Below are positions 1 through 4,814 of a stretch of 6,425 nucleotides of DNA, piece after piece. This DNA comes from Clostridia bacterium (GTDB lineage: Bacteria > Bacillota > DSM-16504 > Desulfitibacterales > Desulfitibacteraceae): NCBI GenBank assembly GCA_018333845.1, contig JAGXSK010000171.1:1-6425 (forward strand), in the 5' to 3' direction. The number at the start of each line of letters is the position of its first letter. Within the stretch, counting starts at the first letter, position 1. The notes under the pieces are model-generated. The model saw nothing but the letters and a program-made list of their open reading frames with translations. It did not search any database and was not told the DNA's origin. The position numbers and the translations under genes are program-made.

Positions 1-506
1 GCAATAACAAAAGCCTTTAAAATCATTTCATAAAGATCCTGGGCGTCTTCAGCGTGCAGCATAATAATACCGGTATCCAGCATGAAAGACATTTCAATGG
101 TATCCGGCTGGATAGTCAGGGGAGAATTCACCCCTCTGGTCATAAAAGCACAAACAATGGGCAGCCTTGCGCCGGCCCAGGTCGAAAATGCTTCAAAAGC
201 CCGCAAAGTTCCAGGTCCGCCTGTGGCGGTAAACACCCGCACACCCCCCATGGAGGCGCCGGCCACTGCCGACATAACGGCAAACTCGTTTTCGCCACGG
301 AAATATTCCCGAAGGTATCCCTCGGCATATATATCCCCTACCAAATGCATGCTTTCTGATTGGGGGGTGATGGGATAAGAGATAGCCATGTCTACATTAG
401 CCCTTTTAATGGCTTCTTTGACTGCCTCACTCCCGGTAATAAACATTTTTTCCCTTTCGGCCTGAAAAAAGAGGTTTTCGGGTTCTACGATTTTTTGTTG
501 GATCAT
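1..506 (-). CDS. 2-oxoacid:ferredoxin oxidoreductase alpha subunit (pyruvate type), N-terminal part
   Basis: Likely the alpha subunit (domain I, POR_N fold) of a thiamine-diphosphate and ferredoxin-dependent 2-oxoacid oxidoreductase, a cytoplasmic enzyme that interconverts a 2-oxoacid plus CoA with acyl-CoA, CO2 and reduced ferredoxin. The first 168 residues are visible; the rest lies beyond position 1. Seen: the family motif YPITPQSES at residues 44-52, the acidic ENE at 72-74 where the family keeps a glutamate near the cofactor, a TATGGPGT loop at 94-100, and TRGVNSPLTI around Arg124. From memory, pyruvate enzymes have an R-A-L-S-A-P stretch here with a substrate-binding arginine, so pyruvate is favoured over 2-oxoglutarate. 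The ATG overlaps the stop of the upstream gene as ATGA, and GGAGG at 518-514 lies 7 bases before it. Family assignment is firm; the exact substrate is inferred, and beta and gamma subunit genes should follow outside the window. Confidence 0.9.
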   Translation of the reverse strand, partial: MIQQKIVEPENLFFQAEREKMFITGSEAVKEAIKRANVDMAISYPITPQSESMHLVGDIYAEGYLREYFRGENEFAVMSAVAGASMGGVRVFTATGGPGTLRAFEAFSTWAGARLPIVCAFMTRGVNSPLTIQPDTIEMSFMLDTGIIMLHAEDAQDLYEMILKAFVI

Positions 507-1084
507 TTAATCTCCTCCCTCATCTGGCTGATAATATCCGTGAGCTTGCTGATCTCTGCCAGCCCTGCACTTCTTAAAGTAATCATGGCATCTTCATGTC
601 CTACTTCCCCGCAGAGGGCGATGGTGTAGCAATCCGTGCCTCCCCTGATTATCTTAAGGGCCACATTGGCATAGTGACAGTGGACGCCTACAAATACGCA
701 GACATCTATTTTGTTATGCCAGATGGTTAAATTGGGGTGGTTAGGGTTGATTTCCACCGCTGGGTTAATCATGGGGTATTTAGGCCGGTAATCCGGCATG
801 GGGATTATTTTGGCGCCGGCAGTCTCTGCTAATTTCTTTATCGCCTTGGCTTTTTCCGCTACTCCTTCCTTCCAGGCCCAAAGAATCAGCGGGCCGGGGA
901 AAAAGACCGGATTTTTGGCCGCTAAGAGTTTCTCAGCTATTTTTTTCATAGCTTCATCTTCCGGAACTACCTTGCCTTCCACCAGTGATTCCCCTTCCCC
1001 GGGAAGCATTACCCCCATTGAAGCGGCTGCCGGCGGTAGATATCCTTCCGGTCCCGACTGAACTCGGTACAAATTTGTTGACAT
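503..1084 (-). CDS. CO dehydrogenase/acetyl-CoA synthase epsilon-like (CdhB-type) protein
   Basis: A 193-residue cytoplasmic protein that resembles the CO dehydrogenase beta/acetyl-CoA synthase epsilon family (Rossmann-like, DHS-type fold). In archaea the epsilon subunit binds the CODH catalytic subunit; bacterial homologues are often encoded beside 2-oxoacid:ferredoxin oxidoreductases, as here. Seen: residues 55-70 form a strand-loop typical of the fold (AAKNPVFFPGPLILWAW), followed by a helix rich in Lys/Ala, then KIDVCVFVGVHCHYANVAL at 125-143 and a second hydrophobic strand with DCYTIALCGEVGHEDA at 151-166. Four cysteines lie in this second half, in no recognised cluster motif. No signal peptide or membrane segment. 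Start: ATG at 1084 is chosen over ATG at 1090 because the AGGGAGG site lies 7 bases from the former and only 1 base from the latter. It is translationally coupled to the downstream alpha subunit gene, so it is probably a partner or assembly factor of that oxidoreductase rather than of a CODH, none of which is visible. Confidence 0.8.
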   Translation of the reverse strand: MSTNLYRVQSGPEGYLPPAAASMGVMLPGEGESLVEGKVVPEDEAMKKIAEKLLAAKNPVFFPGPLILWAWKEGVAEKAKAIKKLAETAGAKIIPMPDYRPKYPMINPAVEINPNHPNLTIWHNKIDVCVFVGVHCHYANVALKIIRGGTDCYTIALCGEVGHEDAMITLRSAGLAEISKLTDIISQMREEIK

Positions 1085-1091
1085 TTTCATT

Positions 1092-1096
1092 CCTCC
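1092..1096 (-). promoter_or_regulatory. Ribosome binding site deciding the start of the epsilon-like gene
   Basis: GGAGG (inside AGGGAGGA) ends 7 bases before the ATG at 1084 and only 1 base before the ATG at 1090. The spacing makes the second ATG the real start and shortens the protein by two residues. Confidence 0.75.
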
Positions 1097-1099
1097 CTA

Positions 1100-1114
1100 C
1101 ATAATCTGATTATG
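1100..1114. promoter_or_regulatory. Palindrome CATAATC-T-GATTATG, candidate operator
   Basis: A perfect 7-base inverted repeat around a single central base lies directly upstream of the ribosome binding site of the epsilon-like/oxidoreductase pair. Its minus-strand half CATAAT resembles a -10 box, with only a weak -35 (TTTCAG, 16 bases upstream). A dyad overlapping a promoter is the usual form of a repressor site. No regulator can be named, and a 15-base palindrome in AT-rich DNA can arise by chance. Confidence 0.35.
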
Positions 1115-1177
1115 AGCAAGCGACCCGTAACTGAAAGCAAAACCCATCTCATAAACCACACCATATCCTTTGTTTAT

Positions 1178-1372
1178 TTAACCGGTGATGCTTGCAATTT
1201 CCAGGTTGCCTGAAATATCGCTCAAACTTCCATGGTCGCTCCTAACACCATTTTTACCTTTACCGTAAATATCTTTATAAACTGTAAATCCGCTTACTCC
1301 CGAAGCTTAAAGCAGTTTAACAACTTTGACACGGCAGGCCTTTTATCCTATGATGCTAATCAGTTTTATCAA
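1178..1372 (-). pseudogene. sbtB: Decayed SbtB-like PII-family regulator of bicarbonate uptake
   Basis: Read in one frame from TTG at 1372, this stretch gives KLISIIG, a stop, KACRVKVVKLL, a stop, then ASGVSGFTVYKDIYGKG, NGVRSDHGSLSDISG and NLEIASITG before TAA at 1180-1178. This fits the N-terminal two thirds of a PII-like protein without gaps: first strand, helix, the G-V-x-G-x-T-V turn shared by PII proteins, then a T-loop rich in glycine with GKGKNGVRS and SDI, which resembles cyanobacterial SbtB rather than GlnB. Two in-frame TAA codons (1345-1343 and 1309-1307) fall where GAA would suit the family, so both look like single-base nonsense mutations. The family's C-terminal strand is missing or unrecognisable after 1178; an open stretch further on (VYEMGFAFSYGS) may be its worn remainder. 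SbtB proteins bind adenine nucleotides and act on the SbtA permease, and an sbtA ruin lies just upstream. The identification comes from pattern matching by eye. Confidence 0.72.
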
Positions 1373-1417
1373 AAAACTCCATCAGCCAATCTACTCCATC
1401 AAATATCCGCCGTTAAA

Positions 1418-1771
1418 CTATATTTGCTCTAAGGAACGGCCCATCTTAAAAACCAATATTCGTTCCCCTGTTTTAGTGCTGACATCGGTATGCAAGCTGA
1501 CCATCCGGGAACCTGTCACATTGAATAATATCTCATCAAGGGATTCCCTGTCGTATTCAATTAACTGCTGACATACATTTTTGACTAGAATCACCCCTTC
1601 CTTTTCTTTTAACAGATGAGATTCAATGGGGGGAATTTCTACTTTAAAAGATACGATAATCATGTCCCGGATAATATCGGTTTTAACCTCTACGAGATTT
1701 TTGCCCAAATAATTCTGGTGCCACTGAATCACCAGGGCAGTAATGGCATTTGCCAACTCACATTGCGGCAA
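1418..1771 (-). CDS. DUF2294 (MpsC-like) family protein, copy 1, between two broken bicarbonate-uptake genes
   Basis: A small soluble protein of 117 residues with no signal peptide or membrane segment. It belongs to the DUF2294 family (now also called MpsC, named for the sodium-translocating, membrane-potential system MpsABC); the biochemical role is unknown. Seen: E-V-K-T-D-I-I-R-D-M-I-I-V at about 28-40, EKEGVILVK at about 56-64, and the family's strong C-terminal motif SLHTDVSTKTGERILVFKM at about 91-109. By eye it is about 47% identical to copy 2 at 4310-4666. The glycine of the usual V-x-L-x-G-x-L-x-x-x-E segment is replaced (FKVEIPPIE). Start: TTG at 1771, fixed by GAGGAGG 7 bases upstream; no in-frame ATG or GTG is near. 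It begins 22 bases after the stop of the sbtA remnant and ends 45 bases before the sbtB remnant, so it was the middle gene of a bicarbonate-uptake operon. It is undamaged, which suggests it is still under selection or that the neighbours broke recently. Confidence 0.85.
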   Translation of the reverse strand: MPQCELANAITALVIQWHQNYLGKNLVEVKTDIIRDMIIVSFKVEIPPIESHLLKEKEGVILVKNVCQQLIEYDRESLDEILFNVTGSRMVSLHTDVSTKTGERILVFKMGRSLEQI

Positions 1772-1778
1772 TTTTTAA

Positions 1779-1783
1779 CCTCC
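1779..1783 (-). promoter_or_regulatory. Ribosome binding site deciding a TTG start
   Basis: GGAGG (within GAGGAGGTT) lies 7 bases upstream of TTG at 1771. No ATG or GTG is available in frame near this position, so the strong site marks TTG as the initiation codon of DUF2294 copy 1. It sits between the stop of the sbtA remnant and the DUF2294 start, as expected within an operon. Confidence 0.75.
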
Positions 1784-1793
1784 TCTCTCTACT

Positions 1794-2205
1794 TTATGAG
1801 AATAACAAAGTAAATTGGTAAAGAGGAATGCCTACGATGAGTTTAAAGGGCAGGATAACTCCCAAAGAGGCCCCCAGATATAAGGCCCGGGCTTGGCTTT
1901 AGGAAACAAAACCCGCATGGCCACAAGAGCTATACTATATAAAACTGCTGGCGGCAAGCACTTCCAAAAGGGTTACACCACCAATGCTCAGCCGGCAAGA
2001 TCCCCTATTAGTATTCCTAGCAAAGCATTAACAAGGGGCACTAAGATACCAAAAACCAACAGAAAAATCCCTGCTTTTTTCAGTTCCCACAATTTACTTG
2101 CCGCAAGCATTCCCATTTTCAGCATAAACAAACTTAAAATCCCCATGAAGATATCTTTATAAAAAACTATACTGTTTCCATTCCCTTAGGTCCGGTCAGG
2201 TAACC
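1794..2205 (-). pseudogene. sbtA: Decayed C-terminal half of an SbtA-type Na+/bicarbonate permease
   Basis: Joining three minus-strand frames restores the C-terminal part of an SbtA-family (sodium-dependent bicarbonate permease, formerly DUF897) membrane protein. Recognisable pieces in order: GYLTGPKGMETV; KDIFMGILSLFMLKMG; VFGILVPLVNALLGILIG; LSIGGVTLLEVLAASS; VAMRVLFPKAKPG; GASLGVILPFKLIVGIPLY, ending FTLLFS and TAA at 1796-1794. Damage: in-frame TAG at 2169-2167 with loss of one base in the adjacent T run (2161-2166), a frameshift near 1990-1995 (TGA 1990-1988), TAG at 1937-1935 with a frameshift near 1930-1945, and a frameshift near 1875-1890. Intact SbtA proteins are over 300 residues; only about 135 codons remain and the N-terminal half is absent, cut at the 3' end of purK. 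Intact flanking genes argue against assembly error. The pieces are strongly hydrophobic and family-like; the gene clearly cannot make a transporter. Confidence 0.85.
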
Positions 2206-3341
2206 CACTGCCCATCATCCCAAAATTTTTTTATTATCTTGTCTGTCTGAACTGGACAATCCGTCTTAAAAAGCAGGTGCCCCATCTTCCGCTTTGGAGC
2301 CGGATTGCCATGCTTGCCGTACAGGTGTATTTTTACGTCTCCTGAAAAATTAGGTATATTTTCTAATATCTTTGGCAGGGTGCTTCCCAGTATGTTTATC
2401 ATGACCGCCGGAGTCATCAGTTGCGTGGATCCCAAAGGCAGCCCGCAAACTGCGCGGATTAACTGTTCAAACTGGGAAGTAAAACATGCGTCCAAGGTGT
2501 AATGCCCTGAATTGTGGGGACGGGGAGCTATTTCGTTGACCAGTAAGCCTTGAGGAGTAACAAAAAACTCCACGGCCAACACCCCTACTAACTTAAAGTA
2601 CTGGGCAATCCCCCGGGTAATTTCTACGGCCATGGACTCCCTTTGTGGAGAAATGCGAGCCGGAACAACAGTTATGTGAAGAATGTTCTCCCGATGTATG
2701 TTTTCCGATACCGGGTAAACGGCCATTCCCCCTGCTTCTTCCCTGGCCACGATAACTGAAATCTCCTGGGTAAGAGAGATCTTTTTCTCCAGAACCCATA
2801 TATTATCATGGGATTGAACTAACTCCGCTGCTTTACTGAAATCCTGAGGGTTATTTAGAACAAACTGCCCTTTGCCGTCATACCCCCCTGTGGCTGTTTT
2901 CAGCACACCAGGATATCCAATCTGTGCAGTCCCTATCTTCAGATCTTCTATGTTTCTGACAATAACAAAAGGCACAACTGGAAACCCAGCTTTTTCCAAT
3001 TGCTGTTTTTCCAGAATACGGTTTTGAGCGACAGACAGAACATGGCTTTTTTGCGGCAAATAATAGCTTCTCTCCAGCTCTTCAACTAACCGGACATCAA
3101 TATTTTCAAACTCGTAGATCAGCACATCAGATCTCTCAGCCAGCCTTATTGCCGCTGCCACATCATCCAAAGCAGCCACAATCTGGTCATCAGCCACCTG
3201 ACCGCAAGGGCAATCGGGGGTGGGATCCAGGCAGATAATACGGTATCCCATTTTTCTGCCTTCAATGGCTGTCATTCTTCCTAACTGACCACCCCCCAGG
3301 ATACCAATGGTGGACCCTGGGAGTATTATCTTGCCCGGCAT
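2196..3341 (-). CDS. purK: N5-carboxyaminoimidazole ribonucleotide synthase PurK
   Basis: Cytoplasmic ATP-grasp enzyme that converts aminoimidazole ribonucleotide, ATP and bicarbonate to N5-CAIR in de novo purine synthesis; the product goes to PurE. It has 381 residues, a normal PurK length. Seen: nucleotide-binding start TIGILGGGQLGRM at 11-23, FEN at 78-80, the ATP-grasp loop KTATGGYDGKGQF at 148-160, the acidic EKKISLTQEISVIVAR at 185-200, PVSENIHRENILH at 210-222, and the metal/active-site strand LLVNEIAPRPHNSGHYTLD at 266-284, all intact. Start: ATG at 3341 is one base after the purE stop (TGAGATG), with GGGGAG inside the end of purE as its binding site; an in-frame extension further upstream would only read through purE's 3' end. 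The TGA at 2198-2196 lies inside the first codons of the sbtA remnant, so the last few residues (about GQWVT) may derive from the deletion junction. Other pur genes do not follow. Confidence 0.95.
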   Translation of the reverse strand: MPGKIILPGSTIGILGGGQLGRMTAIEGRKMGYRIICLDPTPDCPCGQVADDQIVAALDDVAAAIRLAERSDVLIYEFENIDVRLVEELERSYYLPQKSHVLSVAQNRILEKQQLEKAGFPVVPFVIVRNIEDLKIGTAQIGYPGVLKTATGGYDGKGQFVLNNPQDFSKAAELVQSHDNIWVLEKKISLTQEISVIVAREEAGGMAVYPVSENIHRENILHITVVPARISPQRESMAVEITRGIAQYFKLVGVLAVEFFVTPQGLLVNEIAPRPHNSGHYTLDACFTSQFEQLIRAVCGLPLGSTQLMTPAVMINILGSTLPKILENIPNFSGDVKIHLYGKHGNPAPKRKMGHLLFKTDCPVQTDKIIKKFWDDGQWVT

Positions 3342-3342
3342 C

Positions 3343-3906
3343 TCAAGACCACTCCCCTTTTTCCAGAACCTGCCGTGCTGCCTTGTCCCGGCGGCTTGCC
3401 AGCTTCCTGGCAAGTTCTTCGTCACGCAAAGCTAAAATTTGCGCACCAAGCAAAGCGGCGTTTTTCGCTCCCCAGGTGCCGATAGCCATGGTAGCTACCG
3501 GCACTCCGACAGGCATCTGGACAATGGACAGCAGGGAGTCCAGGCCCTGAAGGTGAGCAGAAGGGATTGGTACGCCAATAACAGGAAGCAGAGTCTTAGC
3601 AGCCACCATCCCCGGTAAATGGGCCGCTCCTCCGGCCCCGGCAATAATAACCATGATCCCCCGCTTCGGTGCGTTTTCAGCAAAACTAAACAACCAATCA
3701 GGAGTGCGATGGGCAGACACGATCTTTTTTTCCCATGGAATACCCAGTTCATCCAAAACAAGGATTGTCTCCTTCATTATCGGCCAGTCTGATTCGCTGC
3801 CCATGATAACAGAAACTAGAGGTTTTACTTCTTTTTCTTCCTCATTATTATGCAAATTTAACTGTACATTGGACTCAATAGTCGGTTTTAAGTCAATAGG
3901 TTGCAT
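3343..3906 (-). CDS. purE: N5-carboxyaminoimidazole ribonucleotide mutase PurE (class I)
   Basis: Cytoplasmic mutase that moves the carboxyl group of N5-CAIR to carbon 4 to give CAIR. The companion PurK next door marks this as the class I (bacterial) type. It has 187 residues. Seen: the substrate-binding GSESDW at 36-41, catalytic SAHRTP at 64-69, IIAGAGGAAHLPGMVAA around 88-103, and GVPIPSAHLQGLDSLLSIVQ with VPVATMAIG beyond it. Start: ATG at 3906, with AGGAGGG 7 bases upstream. This gives an unusual tail of about 30 mostly polar residues (including NNEEEKEVK) before the first core strand; common class I PurE proteins begin only about 10 residues before this strand. The frame also stays open for 76 codons upstream of the ATG, but without a binding site for the TTG there. 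It overlaps nothing and is followed after one base by purK, so the two are co-translated. Confidence 0.95.
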   Translation of the reverse strand: MQPIDLKPTIESNVQLNLHNNEEEKEVKPLVSVIMGSESDWPIMKETILVLDELGIPWEKKIVSAHRTPDWLFSFAENAPKRGIMVIIAGAGGAAHLPGMVAAKTLLPVIGVPIPSAHLQGLDSLLSIVQMPVGVPVATMAIGTWGAKNAALLGAQILALRDEELARKLASRRDKAARQVLEKGEWS

Positions 3907-4165
3907 TAACAACCCTCCTATGTTATCAGGTTTATTTATCCCAAGAACTTTCTCAAGCTTAACGCCCTGAGAACATACTCTCCAAACCTTCTTCACTGTT
4001 TTTTGCAATGAGTTCGCAAAATAAACCGTTAATTCTTTATGTTCTGCTTCTGGTTTATAATCTGGCGGAAAGTCTCTTGCTTTTAGTTTGAGGTCTTTAG
4101 GCAAGAATAATGTATCTAGATTATTGCAAATTCATAATTCTATGGATTGTCGGCATTTTGGACAC
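3907..4165 (-). pseudogene. Unrecognised, possibly decayed small gene running open into purE
   Basis: I do not recognise this stretch. A GGAAGG at 4178-4173 lies 7 bases before GTG at 4165, which opens a frame (VSKMPTIHRIMNLQ) that stops at TAA 4123-4121. A one-step frame change there leads into a second frame, NNLDTLFLPKDLKLKARDFP and on through a charged, protein-like segment (HKELTVYFANSLQKTVKKVW), which stays open from about 4131 to 3907 and continues in frame into purE. Seventy-six codons without a stop in such AT-rich DNA are unlikely by chance. Possible readings are a decayed gene (perhaps the start of a transposase or other accessory gene), or a short 14-residue leader peptide followed by chance open sequence. 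No function is assigned. The purE promoter must lie here or upstream, but I found no convincing -35/-10 pair and no purine riboswitch. Confidence 0.3.
3913..3919 (-). promoter_or_regulatory. Ribosome binding site deciding the start of purE
   Basis: AGGAGGG (core GGAGG at 3918-3914) lies 7 bases before ATG at 3906. It rules out the much longer reading that would start at TTG 4104, which has no such site. Confidence 0.8.
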
Positions 4166-4217
4166 TTTTATTCCTTCCTTAAACTAAAAGCTTGAAAGTT
4201 ACTTTTTCCTAATCATC

Positions 4218-4260
4218 AAAAATCCAACACCGGTTTCTTTTAAAAATCTGGTGTTGGATT
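4218..4260 (-). terminator. Rho-independent terminator after DUF2294 copy 2
   Basis: Arms AATCCAACACC (4221-4231) and GGTGTTGGATT (4250-4260) pair perfectly over 11 bases around an 18-base loop. In the minus-strand transcript the hairpin is followed by a run of five U (4222-4218); there is no U run on the plus strand, so it serves minus-strand transcription. It lies 50 bases after the stop of DUF2294 copy 2 and separates that gene from purEK. Confidence 0.8.
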
Positions 4261-4309
4261 GCCTCTTAACCGATAGCATTACCCTTTATAAAGCCTTCCA
4301 ATTTCGTTA

Positions 4310-4666
4310 TTATAAATCAATGTCGCGCTCCATTACGAATACAAAAATCCGCTCGCCCGTCTTTGTGCTTATATCCGTGTGCAAACTAATCACTTTGACT
4401 GAGGTGATTCTGGTTAAAATTTCTTCCAGTTCAGCACGCCCCTGCTCAACCAATTGCTGCCGCAACTTTTTGACCAGAGCCATACCTTCTTTTTCTCTAG
4501 ATAAAACCCTTTCAGCTGTTGACAACATCCCTTGCAAAGTAACAATTACCATGTTGCGGATAATATCCGTCTTGGCTTCGGTAGGGCCTCTCCCTATATA
4601 ATCCTTCTCCCATTGAATTATCTTCTTTGTTATTTCATCTTCTTTTTGTCCCCTAGTATAAACCAT
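4310..4666 (-). CDS. DUF2294 (MpsC-like) family protein, copy 2, own transcription unit
   Basis: A soluble 118-residue protein, paralogous to the gene at 1418-1771 (about 53 identical positions in about 112 counted by eye). The molecular function of DUF2294 is not known; the family name MpsC refers to the MpsAB sodium/bicarbonate-linked system. Seen: an N-terminal charged helix (KEDEITKKIIQWEKDYIG), the EAKTDIIRNMVIV strand, the usual L-Q-G-M-L-S-T-A-E segment with its glycine kept, EKEGMALVKKLRQQLVE, and the C-terminal SLHTDISTKTGERIFVFVM. The glycine after the threonine in the T-G motif before the last strands is replaced (RITSVKVIS). Start: ATG at 4666, with AAGGGG at 4679-4674 spaced by 7 bases; an in-frame ATG at 4711 lacks a site and would overlap the promoter. 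A promoter and a terminator frame it, so it is expressed alone. Its sequence is closer to the family norm in the G-x-L region than copy 1. Confidence 0.88.
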   Translation of the reverse strand: MVYTRGQKEDEITKKIIQWEKDYIGRGPTEAKTDIIRNMVIVTLQGMLSTAERVLSREKEGMALVKKLRQQLVEQGRAELEEILTRITSVKVISLHTDISTKTGERIFVFVMERDIDL

Positions 4667-4693
4667 AGCCAAGCCCCTTGTACAATTAGATTG

Positions 4694-4721
4694 ACTATAT
4701 CTATAATACATTCATTGTCAT
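4694..4721 (-). promoter_or_regulatory. Sigma-A type promoter for DUF2294 copy 2
   Basis: ATGACA at 4721-4716 (5 of 6 to TTGACA), a 16-base spacer, and TATAGT at 4699-4694 (5 of 6 to TATAAT). The start of transcription would fall near 4687, just before the AAGGGG binding site. The DNA upstream to about 4740 is very rich in A and T, like an UP element. An alternative pair, TTGAAT with TATAGA at 17 bases, overlaps it and is weaker at -10. Confidence 0.5.
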
Positions 4722-4814
4722 TATTCAAATTATAATATAAACACATAAGAATTGCAACGCGTTTCTCGCACAGTTCAACTTAAATTCTCTCGAAATTATT
4801 CAACTAAAAGTCTT

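Noticed and set aside
798..1061. Plus-strand open frames such as this one and those at 54-378, 3653-3970, 4251-4601 and 5943-6317.
   Set aside because: All are mirror frames of well-supported minus-strand genes, without ribosome binding sites or recognisable motifs.
1085..1090. ATG at 1090 as start of the epsilon-like gene.
   Set aside because: It lies only one base from the GGAGG core, too close for initiation; ATG at 1084 has 7-base spacing.
1117..1177. Open minus-strand reading containing VYEMGFAFSYGS as the C-terminal end of the SbtB-like protein.
   Set aside because: The VYE and aromatic residues are suggestive, but the match to the last PII strand is too weak to extend the pseudogene with confidence.
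1259..1271. Palindrome TTTACCGTAAA as an operator.
   Set aside because: It lies inside the decayed SbtB-like coding sequence (YGKG codons), which explains it without a regulatory role.
1376..1401. Nine-base direct repeat ACTCCATCA at 1376-1384 and 1393-1401.
   Set aside because: Only two copies, no further units and no link to a mobile element; probably chance.
1893..2162. A plus-strand open frame of 89 codons.
   Set aside because: It is antisense to the sbtA remnant, has no ribosome binding site, and its peptide resembles no protein family.
3342..3425. An N-terminal extension of PurK reaching back over the end of purE.
   Set aside because: It only reads the 3' end of purE in another frame. 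ATG at 3341 is one base after the purE stop and directly precedes the GILGGGQLG motif.
3343..4104. A 253-residue version of PurE starting with TTG at 4104.
   Set aside because: There is no ribosome binding site before that TTG, while ATG at 3906 has AGGAGGG at ideal spacing. The extra 66 residues match no PurE part known to me.
3907..4210. Purine riboswitch or PurR box upstream of purE.
   Set aside because: I looked for the conserved guanine-riboswitch core and for paired PurR boxes and saw neither.
4667..4711. ATG at 4711 as start of DUF2294 copy 2.
   Set aside because: It has no ribosome binding site and would place the -10 box inside the gene. The extra residues are absent from copy 1.
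4741..4814. Possible terminator after the ATPase gene (an inverted repeat around TTTCGAGAGAA).
   Set aside because: The stem is short and imperfect and is not followed by a U run, so it cannot be supported.
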